Position numbers and translations under genes: made by a program. Below the pieces are notes generated by a model. The model ran no database searches. It saw only the letters and a program-made list of their open reading frames with translations, and was not told the DNA's origin. A stretch of 64,000 nt of DNA from Liolophura sinensis (taxonomy: Eukaryota > Mollusca > Polyplacophora > Chitonida > Chitonidae), in assembly GCF_032854445.1 (NCBI RefSeq), contig NC_088295.1, positions 65,823,249-65,887,248 on the forward strand, in the 5' to 3' direction. Shown one piece after another: positions 1-11,308 of the stretch (position 1 is its first letter; every line of letters starts with the position of its first letter).

Positions 1-590
1 TGAGGGTTCGTTTGATGGTTACATTGTAAACTGTTTTAATCCTGATAGCAATACTTAAAGTTCATATGAATTATTATTCTTTTTAAGAATAAAATTGATA
101 TAACCCAAGATTATGAGATACATTTTTGAAGACCTGCCACTTTGGATCTGGAAACCCATGGTTTGCGAGTTTGTGACAAATTTCTTCTAAATCGATTCTA
201 CTGCGCGGAAAAGAACATTAATGGACAGTGATAAAAATAAAATTTCGTAGTAAAAATAAAAGAGGTTTAGCAGAGAACGGGATCCAACGATAACAAGCAA
301 ATTCACGGGCACAGTAGTCTGAGGTGTTTTCACCAACGAGTGTTTCACTGCGCAATGGAACTACTGAGAAAATCTTCAAAACCGATATATAGGTGTATCA
401 TATCCACTCACTGCACCTCAACGCTTCAATAGTATATTTGGCTTGTCTCTTGCAATGACTTTCTTGAAGAAAACGCATGTTTCCTAATTTAAAAACCTTT
501 ACGCCTACACGGTGAGCATGATCGTCGGGTTTCGTTACAGTTCCTCAAGGTCTTTCTGGGATTTCTCTCTTTCTTCACACAAAAAAATAT
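1..590. other. Noncoding, no feature seen
   Basis: A+T-rich sequence downstream of the minus-strand ORF that ends at 591. I see no coding frame or recognisable repeat. It could contain the 3' UTR of that ORF; no convincing polyadenylation signal was singled out. Confidence 0.4.
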
Positions 591-1478
591 TCACCCAGTT
601 TTGATAAGATTGTTCACCATATGTTTCGGTGCCACTATAACGGCGTTGCATTTCCACAGTTCATGGTGTTCCGATTTTCTGCCAGCTTCAATTAGCTTGT
701 CAATGTCACCTTCCCGTAAGGCTCTCTCCATGCTGACCGTAGGGTCGTACTCCCAGAGTCTGAGTACTGGTCTGGCAGGGTGAAGATGAAGGATTAAGAG
801 AGCTAGTCTTACGTTATTCGGGTCTTCAAGGCCGTTTTGGATTGCCAGCATCTTGAGCAAACATAGGTGTACCACGTCCATTGGCTTTGGGCTGTCCAAG
901 GACGTCGACTTGATGTCCACGATGTAGGTGAAACCGTTCCTGGTGGCCAACATGTCCAGCTGTCCGGAGAGGACACGGACAAAACCTGACACCTTCACAT
1001 GGCCACTCAGCTTAACGGCCACGGCGTCGAAGGAAGAAAACCAAGTGTCTAGTTTCTTCTCGAACATTCTTGCAAGATGCTTACTGAACGTTCTCGATGG
1101 GCCTTTTGTATGCTCCGCAGCGTTATTTGGCGAAATCTGCCTAAAGCAATCCGCTGCTCCTTTGGAATGCAGCAATGTACATATGGCTTCGTGAATCGCT
1201 TTGCCAGCATCGTCAATTGGCAGTTTGAAGAAGTTGTCATATTTCTCCTTGAGTTTGTCGTGTCCATTGATGTCCAGACGACAGGCTTCCTTCCTGTCCA
1301 GAAACTCTTCCCACAATGCCTTTCTGTCAGCACTATAGTGAGCGTTCACCATGTCTTCCCCGAAACATTCTATCGTTATAAATATCTTCATGGTCAAAGA
1401 GTCACAAGTGCGTACTAGTTTCTCCAGTCGTCTCCGTATCATAGATTCTGTCATCCCTTTATCGGTCGTCAAAGACAT
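591..1478 (-). CDS. Intronless ORF, PD-(D/E)XK nuclease-like protein
   Basis: A single open frame of 295 codons with ATG at 1478 and TGA at 591-593. An in-frame TGA lies two codons upstream of the ATG, so the frame cannot extend further without splicing. The strongest signal is in the second half: G-Q-L-D-M-L (D175), about 12 residues, then Y-I-V-D-I-K-S (D188, K190). This is the spacing and hydrophobic-strand setting of motifs II and III of PD-(D/E)XK nucleases (D...(D/E)xK). E140, in a preceding helix-like stretch (S-K-H-L-A-R-M-F-E), could be the motif I acid. The Leu-rich segment at about 201-216 after motif III resembles the helix that follows the core in RecB/Cas4/MGME1-like members. 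The N-terminal half is charged and helical-looking, and I do not recognise it. No signal peptide or membrane segment is evident. The region is richer in G+C than its flanks, which supports coding use. It could be a host gene, a last exon, or a gene from a mobile element or virus. The fold is inferred from motifs only; the substrate is unknown. Confidence 0.6.
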   Translation of the reverse strand: MSLTTDKGMTESMIRRRLEKLVRTCDSLTMKIFITIECFGEDMVNAHYSADRKALWEEFLDRKEACRLDINGHDKLKEKYDNFFKLPIDDAGKAIHEAICTLLHSKGAADCFRQISPNNAAEHTKGPSRTFSKHLARMFEKKLDTWFSSFDAVAVKLSGHVKVSGFVRVLSGQLDMLATRNGFTYIVDIKSTSLDSPKPMDVVHLCLLKMLAIQNGLEDPNNVRLALLILHLHPARPVLRLWEYDPTVSMERALREGDIDKLIEAGRKSEHHELWKCNAVIVAPKHMVNNLIKTG

Positions 1479-2937
1479 ATTTCAGTAATCTCTAAATAGT
1501 AGGCCTATACACGTAACACTCGACACAATTATACCTGTAAGTCTGTAAGCTACGCTGGACTCTACAAGCAGGCATTCGCCCCAGGGGTACATGCCGCAGT
1601 GTCACTTAATCTGCCAATTAGTCAGACTCCAGAGCTCTTCAGTTCCTCAACGAAGACACTATTTTTGTTGAAACGTGAACCCTGGTCTTAAACAAACGTG
1701 GATTAACCCGCAAAAGACCGCGCGCACAGGTGTGGTGTTTGTCATATATGGGTATACATTGTAAAAACATTGTATATATGACTGAAGCCTGCATGGGCGC
1801 GTCCTACACCTTATCGTCGCTTTACCCTGTGAAAGCCTGGCACAGTTTTAACAAATGCCTGCTACACGCTGCAAGGCGCGAAACGTGCCCAAGCCAAACA
1901 CTTGTAAGCCACTTGACTTCAGTTTATTTATCCTGTTAAATTTGCCCAGTCTTTGAGGTTTCCTGTCAAAACATGATTTATTAAGCATGCTCAAGGAGTT
2001 ACGATCGTTGATCCGTGTTAAGCCCGTGTCATCCGCAATAATATCTTAATGAGGTCAAAGGCAAAAGCGTAGTTTCGAAGACTTACCTTTGATTGTGAGA
2101 ATAGAACATTTGGTTGCAGACAAAAAAAAAATTTTGTTTTCTGTTTATAAAAACCAAGATATGCCAAGAGCAGGGGCTCTCCCCAGCTTTTTCACGGAAA
2201 CTCTCTTTATACTAGTGTTACTATGGTCAATTTATAAAGGATACTTGTGCCACAATCATGGGTGAATATATAAAGTTGACTGTATTTTCAGTCGTGGTAT
2301 TACTTATATTCTATAACGATGTATACACCTTGAAAAAGAGGGACATGTAGACATATCCTCTCTGAAGCCGGTACTACGTTTCATGTGACAGAAGATATTG
2401 CAATGATTATTCATTTAAATTACTTGGTTGCACGTGATGTTCTATACACCCACGTGTAGTCATATATAGGTGTGTCACGGGTATAGAACAGTTCAAGGCG
2501 TTTTAAGAATTATTATTTGTAGCAGTTGTAAGAGTCATTCCTAAAGAATTACGGATTTATTGAAGTGTAGAAATGTGTACAAGTGATCATAGCATGAAGC
2601 TGACAATTGGATCTTTATATAAAATGAAAATATTATAATGATAATATAGCAGAAAAACAAGATCACTTTGTGTATAGGACTACATGTATTTTTGTGGCAA
2701 CCGAGTAAAGGTAAGTGCGTATAGTTTATTTATATAAACAACCCCATTGTGATTAGTTATGTTGATTTGCATTCATTTGTAAACAAGAGAGCTGCAGGAT
2801 GTGACAACTTTCTTAAAATTCCATTCATTGACACAGTACATACAAGCACTTATGTTTCAAAACTCGAAGCGGAAAACTTTGTTGCTTTCATTCTTGTAAA
2901 TGCAATGTCCAAACCAGTAGCGAGTGTACTCAATTTA

Positions 2938-3128
2938 CCCTAATTCTTCAAACTTTTCAACGAACTTTGTAAGGAATATTTTTAAACATTCTGAGAGAAC
3001 TACGGGCTGTATACATAGAGAACTAATTTGCACAGTGTCATGAATCTTGCATTTTGATAACAATTGTATGCTTAAATTCCATTGAAAAAAGTGCTTTAGT
3101 TGTTGAAAAGGTTGAAGAGTCACAGTAG
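2938..3128. repeat. Diverged copy of the TA-flanked TIR (MITE) family
   Basis: Begins with a form of TAATTCTTCAAAC and ends with GTTGAAAAGGTTGAAGAGT, so the ends are inverted copies of each other. The first 60 bases also follow the order seen in better copies at 31610 and 60825 (GCAAGGTGTTTATTC... then CATTCTGA...). The interior is strongly diverged. It is placed in the family with moderate confidence. Confidence 0.45.
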
Positions 3129-3662
3129 ATATATACTATATATGCGATGCACCATTAACGACAAAAACCGATACAGTTTGAATGTCAAATATATATCGGT
3201 TACTGATGTACAATGCACATGCACAAGTTCCCTTTCAGTTTCAGTCTCATGAGAAAGTCAATGCGGATTAAAGGTAAAATGACACTCTGGCAAGTGGAGA
3301 TTGCTTTGAAACATTTAGTATCGATTTGTGGCTCTCCAGGTGGCCTTTGAAGAGGGGCTGCATGGTGCATGTATACCTTATCGGGCACAAACTGTGCAGT
3401 TACAAATCGAGATCGATTATAACATCTGTATGGAGAATTCTGTGTATGATCAATATGCAAAATGAAACGCTAAATGGTCACATCCTGGGTGTCAGTACAT
3501 ACCAAAGCACATCTTGTTTTATCTTTTGAAAGGAGCAGTCGAATACTAAACAAAGTCTTATGCAGATATTAATCTGATAGTATGACGAAAAATGACAATC
3601 AGTATATCTAAGCATATATTGTGAATGGACAGCCAGTTATTTTACATACCGGTGTATAAAGT

Positions 3663-3760
3663 GCCCAGTTTCCACCCACCATAATGCTGGCCGCCGTCGT
3701 ATAAGTGAAATATTCCTGAGTACGGCGTAAAACACCAATCAAATAAATAAATAAATAAAT
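3663..3760 (+). repeat. SINE 3' fragment (SINE family 1)
   Basis: The 3' half of the commonest SINE in the window. It runs from the TTTCC(A)CCCACCATAATG block through GTCGTATAAGTGAAATATT and GAGTACGGCGTAAAACACC to an (AAAT)n tail. The tRNA-like 5' half is absent. Confidence 0.85.
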
Positions 3761-4132
3761 ATTAAGAAGTGAGTGAATTCGGAAAAATGTTCAAGAATTT
3801 GTTCACTTGTGTACATGTGACTAACTCTCTACGATGGCGTCGTGTAAACCACCAGTCTTGAATTGGCGAACCATATCCAACCTGCATTAGACGTGTATGT
3901 CATACCAGTGGAAGGCGTGAACAGGTATCCATAGAACGTCACGAAAAACCACACAAGAGATAACAATGGTGGCAGGGATATCCTGAAAATTCCCTGTCAG
4001 AGTATGGGTAAGTCTCCGAGGACCGTAAATGACCTAAAGTTTCGCGCACAAAAGTGCATTTTTACGGACAAATAAATGTCCGAAAATATTATTTTCAGTG
4101 CTGAACAATTTTTCAGTAAAATATCATTCATA

Positions 4133-4240
4133 CAAACCTCAAAACATCTTTCTAAAATCATTACAACTCTCAGAATCAGGAAAAATAGGCAAGTTTGTCA
4201 TGGATGACATTTTATGGTCATTTAGGGTATTTATATAAAC
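4133..4240 (+). repeat. Dispersed repeat, second copy at 36325
   Basis: Shares the ordered blocks CCTCAAAACA, ACTCTCAGAAT and GTCATGGATGAC with 36325-36450. The two copies are diverged and have no evident coding content. I do not recognise the family. Confidence 0.5.
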
Positions 4241-4859
4241 GTGTAAGCCGGTAAAATGCGAACACATCGAAATAACAAAAGAATTGTACATGTATGTTGA
4301 GGAAATAATGTGACTTAATTTTCTGATGCACAGTCTCAATTCAAATTACACTAGATTACATGTACCTCATGATGTATGAAAAGAACATGATGAAACCGTT
4401 ACACGTCCAGTGTAGCATGATTTACATATATCACTTTTGACTGATGTAGCTGTAGCGTAACGTTAAACTTATGTTTACGCGTATAGCTGTTAATTAAGTA
4501 TAAATCGAACGACATGTGACTATGTGCAGTATATAAGCATTAATTAATTAATTATTTATTTTCTTATTATACTTTTGCATGTGTATCTTTACTTTTCTAA
4601 ATTAAAAATAAGACCAATATCAATATTCAAGTGTAGATCTAAATAGGCCTAAATAGACGACTGGGCTATTCTAAAATAATAGAAAAAGTTTCACTGAATT
4701 TGCGCTGATCGATTTTTTGGAAAAAAATCTCCGGTATAGCCTCTTTAGATGTATGCTAATTTTTCTTTGCATGAACATATATTGTTCTATCCACTTAAGT
4801 TTATTCATATGGTTTTTAACGTCTGCATACTCCAAAAATGTTCACTTAAATATGAGTTC

Positions 4860-5005
4860 GTGATCGGAGGAAACCTGAGTGCCTGACAATCTTCCTGACA
4901 AAGTCACGCAAACGACAGCTGGATTCGAACACACGGCCTCGCCGATTGGTCAGCTACGAGGCAGTTGCCCGCAGCAATATCAATACTCTAACCGTACAAG
5001 GCAAT
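4860..5005 (-). repeat. tRNA-derived SINE (family 2)
   Basis: On the minus strand there is a pol III B-box-like stretch, GTGTTCGAATCC, at about 4921-4932. It is preceded by a tRNA-like 5' part (GGTTAGAGTATTG) and followed by a CACTCAGGTTTCCTCCGATC block typical of a different mollusc-type SINE body. It is probably not a functional tRNA gene: no clean cloverleaf with matching acceptor arms was seen. Confidence 0.6.
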
Positions 5006-5620
5006 TAAGGTCCTTATGCATATTATAATGTTAATTACTTCATAGTATCACTTAAAATAATAACTATCAGCTAAAATGATTATCAGTGTCATTACAGTGA
5101 AAAACGTGATTTCCGGGCCAGCGTATATAACAATCTCGTTCGTGCACTCCCGTCTCGTGCAGCTCCATGGAATGTGTCATGTGTAGTTCTCCACGCAATA
5201 AAACTTAGATATGGTCCATATAACCGCTGATTTCGCCTACGGGCTAATGTCACATAAGGCACTTTTCAGTCGCGCTCTCCACGCGTCCTGAATGCGGGTG
5301 TCACTCTCCCACGTGCATATACGGGCAGATGATTCAGCAGGTGTCGATATGGTGAGCAGAAAAAACCGAGTATAGCACAGTTTCGGAATGATTACATTTA
5401 CACCCATGCATGTTTAACGTTAGCTATCCTGAGTGTTGACGTTTCCAACTTGAATAATGCAATGCTGGAAATGTTCACTTTTAAAATGTTAGACTAGTCT
5501 CCTCTTCTGATGAATTCAGAATAAGTGACGTCTGCACTACACTTAAATTATTGTCGATATATATCTCGGTAACTTTTGTTGCGAGCTTTAATACTTGCCC
5601 ACCACGTGATTCTGACTTTT

Positions 5621-5826
5621 ATTTTTTTTATTATTTATTTGATTTGTGTTTTGCGCTGTATTCAAGAATATTTCGCTTAAAACGACGACGACCAGCATTA
5701 TGACGGCAGTATAAACCGGGCAGAGCCCGGGGAAAACCCACGATCGTCTCGCAGGTTGCTCGCAGACCTTCTCACTTACGGCCGGAGAGGCAGCCAGCAT
5801 GATCTGGACTTGAACTAACAGCGCTG
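5621..5826 (-). repeat. SINE family 1, nearly full length, antisense
   Basis: Read on the minus strand it contains the B-box region (AGTTCAAGTCCAGATCATGC), the GGCTGCCTCTCCGGCC block, a GGCTCTGCCCGG core and the terminal AATATTCTTGAATACAGCG with an A/T-rich tail. It is diverged by point changes and a few small deletions. A minus-strand open frame of 85 codons crosses it and is not a gene. Confidence 0.85.
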
Positions 5827-7274
5827 GATCATTGAAAGAGTACATAAATACATATATAGGGCCTATAAATAATGCCAGCTTGACTGTTTTGCAAAGATAA
5901 CTGTTAAGGTATTAAAGGAGATCATATATTCAGGAAATTATCTGAACTCAGTCCATGCGGCCACCATTCACCTGATGCTTTCAAAGTGACTCTGTAAACT
6001 TCATTTGCATTTTCTTTCGCTCGGCTATTTTAATAAACAAACAACCATTAGGGTGTGGACTTACACCATCTGTCAGAACATGCACGTGTGGCTTTATTAG
6101 AAAAAAAATTCACAGGAGTGACTTCATATTAAAATCATCTATGGATGTATTATTCACGTAATTGGTGACTTCTGCATGAAAAAAAAACAACAAAAAACAA
6201 TAGCTCGTGACAAAGATAGGAGTGGTGCAAAACCCGTAATCAATCATTAGTTGGCGCGTTTCATTGCATGCATGGTAGATCATATGCGCCAGGTAACAAA
6301 CCTCATCTGTTGAACACAAAAGGCATTGTAGCATCCAGGAAGTCGTGGTTAGAGTTCGGGCTGTCAGGCAGATGAGTACGGTATCCATCCCTAACTTACA
6401 GTTGTGGTTGCACATCATTGATTAAATGTACAAACACTTTCTAGCACTAACTATTGCTCTCTATACCGGTAACTCGTCAAGCGTGTTGTTTCTCACGCTA
6501 TGTTTACATAGCCAAGGGGGGCCACTCTTGCCGCCTCAGGCGATAACCCATATTGTTTCATGCTTCGCGAATCTCCGCCCATGTACTTGATGGTATCAGT
6601 GTTTTCACAAGAAGCAATACGTACATGTGTATATATCTATATGGTTCTGAGACAGCCTGTGTAATAGTAACTGCTAGGGGAGAATGTCACCACGGTCCTA
6701 TGAGCATTTATTCTGATACGATGATTTCAATTTTTGCTCTGTTAAAATTCCCTGTTTCCAAAAATGAACTTAGTGTTCCCGAAGTGTTCAAAATTATGCT
6801 GCAGTTGAAGCAACGGTGTTCATTTTGGTAAAGGAAAGGACCCTCTGCATGAATCGTATACTCGCTTTAAACAAATATACATTGTGTTCAAATCTGCCAA
6901 AAATAACATGCAGTGTCTATGCACAAACAACGTAGGCCTAATTAACGTAATTCTCAGCATGGAGTACATGTAGCATGGTGTATATAGGGTTGCACGTGGG
7001 CTGGAGACGGTGCACCCTGCATCGCCGTATCATTTAATTAAGGTAACCATACTGAGGAATCCCATATCTGTGTTAAATATATCAGCACGCGCATATAAGT
7101 AGTACATGGCAGATTACGTTACGTTGTGGCGATTTTTGTTTGTTTGGGCTTTAAGGGCGAATAATTCCAATATCATTATTTCGGTCTTAACACGACAGTG
7201 TCTTCGTACATATACAGAAAGCAGATTCCAATATACCCTCCTATATTTATAACATGCAGCTCTGAAGAAATAGA

Positions 7275-7348
7275 TTCTTTCGTCGTCATATGACTTAAAA
7301 ATTGCTAAGTACGACATTAAACCCCAAGCTCTCACTCACTCACTCTGA
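7275..7348 (+). repeat. SINE 3' end (family 3, ACTC tail)
   Basis: The blocks CGTCGTCATATGACTTAAAA and AAGTACGACATTAAACCCCA are followed by (CACT)n. The same order recurs at 13327-13380, so this is a dispersed SINE tail distinct from family 1. Confidence 0.7.
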
Positions 7349-8463
7349 AGAAACAGAACGATATCCCAGTACATGCATCTGCTTGGATGCGTCTTCGAAC
7401 ATGTATCTCCTAAATAAAAGCCAGATATACGGCGTCAGTATTCACCTGTAAATCTATACCATTATCTAACCGTTTATTTTTCTCTGCATGCTCATATTAT
7501 TGTATCCACTTGATGTGCCAATCAATATAAACATGTCAGTGAAATGTATGTAATATTGATTGACATATAGGCTTCACTAAGGGTGTTGCCAACTGGAAAC
7601 TTGTGAAATATGGGTATACAGTCAAGACGTGGAAAATCAATCTGCGTAAAGAAAACAATCTTATAGACTGATTTTTGTTTGGAGAAACATATATCTACAT
7701 GACATGCACGTAAGCTTCTAAAGGGGACATACGCTAAGATATTGGAACAGAGGCAGAGAATTTTTTCCTGGTAGAGGAGGATAAAATTCTTGGAAAATGA
7801 CCGGTGGAATTTGGAAACGTTGAGGAATACTTCAGAAATAATAAATGCCTGTGAAGAGTGTTTTTGCTCAAAGATATATGTAAATACATCTTCCTTTACA
7901 CGGACCAATATAAATCTGCATCACTGAAAACTAAATCTCTTTTCTTGTAAAGGTGAAAGAAATTTTCTCGGAAAGAATATCTCCACGTAAACAGAAAGGA
8001 TTCAACACCAAATGTAAACATGCCTACCTATGTACGCTATCTTAATATTTGAGTTCAGATAAGATGAGTATCACCTTAAAGTATTCATGAATTCTCAGTG
8101 TCACACAAAACATAAAAAGGACAGTGTGGAAAGTTCAATAAGTTTGGGTTTATCTTAGAAAACTACTGCTTCCATTTAAGCAAACAATGCCAGGGAACAG
8201 ATGGAATTCGACACGGAACCATGCTTTCTCTCAAATGTTAGGGTATCACAAGCATATGTCGATCAACGAACCGCAGAATACGATTCTCAACTGTTCGTGT
8301 TGAAAACAAAGCCAGAGAGCACGGGCTCGTTAAAAGTGCTCATGACTTGACCAGTGTTCTCTGGGCGGTCCGTGCGCTGGTCAATGATGACAATCGATAG
8401 CCCATTCTATTCTCAATGAGTCACTTTCCCACCTTCCACCAGCTCACCGTTGAGCGACACCTG

Positions 8464-8524
8464 TGCGCATGCGCATTAGGTCGCGACTGCTGATTGGCTG
8501 CATGGCCGTGACGTCATCCAGGTG
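8464..8524 (+). promoter_or_regulatory. Putative promoter cluster of the NHS-type gene
   Basis: Within 61 bases lie a perfect NRF1 palindrome TGCGCATGCGCA (8464-8475), an inverted CCAAT box ATTGG (8493-8497), a full cAMP-response element TGACGTCA (8509-8516) and an E-box CAGGTG (8519-8524). The surroundings have more CpG than the rest of the window and no TATA box. It lies 558-618 bases before the start codon at 9082, with no other gene between. The motif matches are exact; their use as the promoter is inferred. Confidence 0.5.
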
Positions 8525-9081
8525 AGACAAAATGTGCCTGTTCAACGTGACGGTTGAAGGCTGTAATATTTACCTTCAATGGGGGCTGGTTTCACCTGGG
8601 AGTTGCAATACGCTGGGCTAAGCCCGGCTGGGGAGAGCTTTTTGGAACGGTTCAGGTGGAATGTGTTTTGACAAACAGATCCCATAGCGGTGAGATAGAC
8701 CTGTGTCAATTTACAGCAGAGGGAATTAATTTGTGACCAGCTGTGGAGTACGAGTCCAGCTGTGTTGAGCGAGGGAGTTGTAAGTTACATGCCGGTGTGA
8801 CTACAGAGCAAAGCGTGGCTATAGCTATAGCTGGCCAGAAAACACGGCCCCTTCAGGGTTTTTTACTACCCCATCATGGCGTGGGACTCCTGGTCAGCCG
8901 TAGACCTGGGTTAGCATACTGAGAACTAACCCACAATCAGAGAGAGAGGGAGTTTTCAGTAAGAAGTTTTGAAAATGTAGTCTTCAACGCGTGTTAGTGA
9001 TTTTATACCTTGCAGTCGTCGTTAGACGTTATATGTCTATTTTAAAAAGGGGTGTACGTTCCGTGGATTGATTGATTTACC
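8525..9081 (+). other. Probable 5' UTR / first-exon leader
   Basis: 557 bases between the promoter-like cluster and the ATG of the NHS-type gene. Several upstream ATGs occur. CAGGTGAG at 8519-8526 could act as a donor, so part of this stretch may be intron. The start site of transcription cannot be placed from sequence. Confidence 0.35.
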
Positions 9082-9361
9082 ATGCCGTTCGCACTGCGGA
9101 CAGTGGAACCATCAAGGTACGATATCTTACCAGGGTCGCTTAAAGCCGAGGATCATACCTTAGTTCCTGTGGAAATTGCCAACAAACTCGCGGTCACTGT
9201 GCTACAGCAGTTAAAATGCTTGGTGAGACACGCTGATGATGTTTTCTGTGATCTTACCGAAGAGTGTCACAAAGTTGTGGAGAGAACTGAGAAAATTAAG
9301 AGTAAAGTGAAATCCTTGAGCGTTGCTGTGGAAAATTTAAATTACAGGGATGTTCCAATAC
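9082..9361 (+). CDS. NHS: NHS-type gene, coding exon 1 (WAVE-homology domain, first part)
   Basis: Encodes residues 1-93 plus the first base of codon 94. The ATG at 9082 is in good context (ACC before ATG). It is preferred because the peptide begins directly with the family's M-P-F-A/V-x-R-x-V-E-P signature. About residues 28-75 form an amphipathic helical stretch (Ile/Leu/Val heptads; A-N-K-L-A-V-T-V-L-Q-Q-L) as in the WAVE and NHS domain that packs against Abi and HSPC300. The donor is C|GTAAGT at 9362, a near-perfect consensus. The frame stays open to 9408 past the donor, but those residues no longer look conserved. Confidence 0.85.
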
Positions 9362-11240
9362 GTAAGTATATTCAATTGCTTAATGTTATGTATACATATA
9401 CATTTTGACACTGAATATCAGGCTCACAGTGTAATTGCAGTTTTAGGGAAAACTGGTTTTCTATGAGGCACATGCAAATGCATGATGATCATTTAAAAGA
9501 GTTATTTCTTTAACAGCTATTAATTGTGGTTATTAAAAGGTTTTAAATTTACACATTGTATATGTAAGTGAAATAGGTAGTTAAGAGTCTTCGTGAATTA
9601 TTTATGGGAGTTAAACTCATTACACATCCTCCTCCACTTGTGTTAAACATAATGATTGTGTAAAACCCTCATAACTGCCCAGGTAAGCTGTACACACCCA
9701 AACTATTTAAGTTCTGGACTGACCCACATTTGTGCCCATAAATCTGGGATTTTACTCCAGTCACACAAAACACAGGAAGTGGCTTAAGAGAGGATAATAA
9801 AAGGTAACACTTCAGGACACTTACCTGGTCAGCTTTAGGTAAGGGTGTCTTGGTGTAACAGTCCAGTGTTACGGCTGTCTGTCAAATCTTCGCGTAAAAA
9901 AAAAAAAGAAGATTTATAAGCTATATTTACTTCACAGACTCATCCATACATACTAACAAAGCATTTACACTTTGGCCATGTGTATTATAAATGTGTTTTA
10001 AACTCTTCCAACAAGTTTTACTATTGTACAGTTTATGCACTTATTTTTGAAAATGATTGTGTTTAAAATGTGTAGCAGGTATATTTATTTAGTATAATTG
10101 ATTTGCTGCTGTGTTTCAATATGCATTAAATATTCAGATGCCAATAACTGCTGGGGAATCTGTTAATCATGTTTTGCTTTATGGTCATGCAGTAGCAGTA
10201 ATGCAGTTGTCACTTTTAATAATTGAATTGGATTAGTTAATTACTAGATCCATAAACTATAGGAGGGAGTTGGGGTGGGAGGAAGGTTGAATGTTAATCC
10301 CAACCCTTTGTCTCCACCCAGCAGTGTTACACCCCCTCCCCCCACTCCACAACCAACCCCATGGCCTTCTCATTCTGTATGCTCATCAACTACCGTTATT
10401 CAATGTTATATGCCCTCCCAACACTGTATTGCTATTTGTAGAATTCCTGTTTGTAGAATCATGCCTGGCCTTTCTGTCTGTAAGTATAGGGCAACGTATA
10501 AAAGTGAATATTTGCCCAGGGCAACACTTAATGAAGCTAAATTTCTAGATTCGACATTGTCAGACCTGAAGGTCTGGTAGGCAAGGGATTACATATACGT
10601 GTATTATAAAGTTGAAGCTTGTAGAAGATATCATTTTATAATGATTGTTTATGAAACACATGTTTCAACACACCTAATTATACACATACATGTCAGACTA
10701 ATGTATAGAGAAACAGTTTATTTAAATGTATCTGGTTATATTTGGTACAGCAATATTAGACCTGATAAAAACTATAATATCCAGATATTCTTGAGTACAA
10801 CATAAAACACCAATTGAATAAATAAATATACATATTGTGGAGAACTGTACAATGTCCTAATACCTAAGGTAGTACATTATAAAACCATCAAATCCATGTA
10901 TATTATAAAACTAGAGCTTTAAATGGAGTACATATGTGTTGTAAGGTTAATGCTTTATTAGGTAGCACATTATCAAACCACAGTATTTAGTACAGTACAG
11001 TTATGTAATTCTTGTAAGATTAATGCTTAAGGTAGGGCATTAAGCAGTCCAATTCATCTCAACAAGTTGTGATATAAATTATAAATGTCTGTGATGTTTA
11101 GTTATGTCCACCATTTCATAATATAATGAGCTAAGGTAGCAGATTATGAAACATTATAACTTACATTATGAAGGTATAAATGTATAGTCTTGTACATCTA
11201 CATTATGTAGTAAGGCTTAAACCCAAGGTACAGTGGGATC

Positions 11241-11308
<68 letters not shown>

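Larger units (their letters stand above)
1479..8380. other. Intergenic DNA with repeat fragments
   Basis: About 6.9 kb between the minus-strand ORF and the putative promoter of the NHS-type gene. It holds SINE copies at 3663, 4860, 5621 and 7275, a degraded TIR element at 2938 and a piece of a dispersed repeat at 4133, each listed separately. The open frames here are under 130 codons, with compositions that look random. I see no other gene. Confidence 0.5.

Noticed and set aside
4918-5000. Possible tRNA gene on the minus strand (B-box-like GTTCGAATCC)
   Set aside because: No complete cloverleaf with paired acceptor stem; the downstream block matches a SINE body, so it is listed as a SINE.
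7522-7908. 128-codon minus-strand open frame
   Set aside because: No recognisable domain, biased A+T codon content and no neighbouring splice or promoter signals; probably chance.
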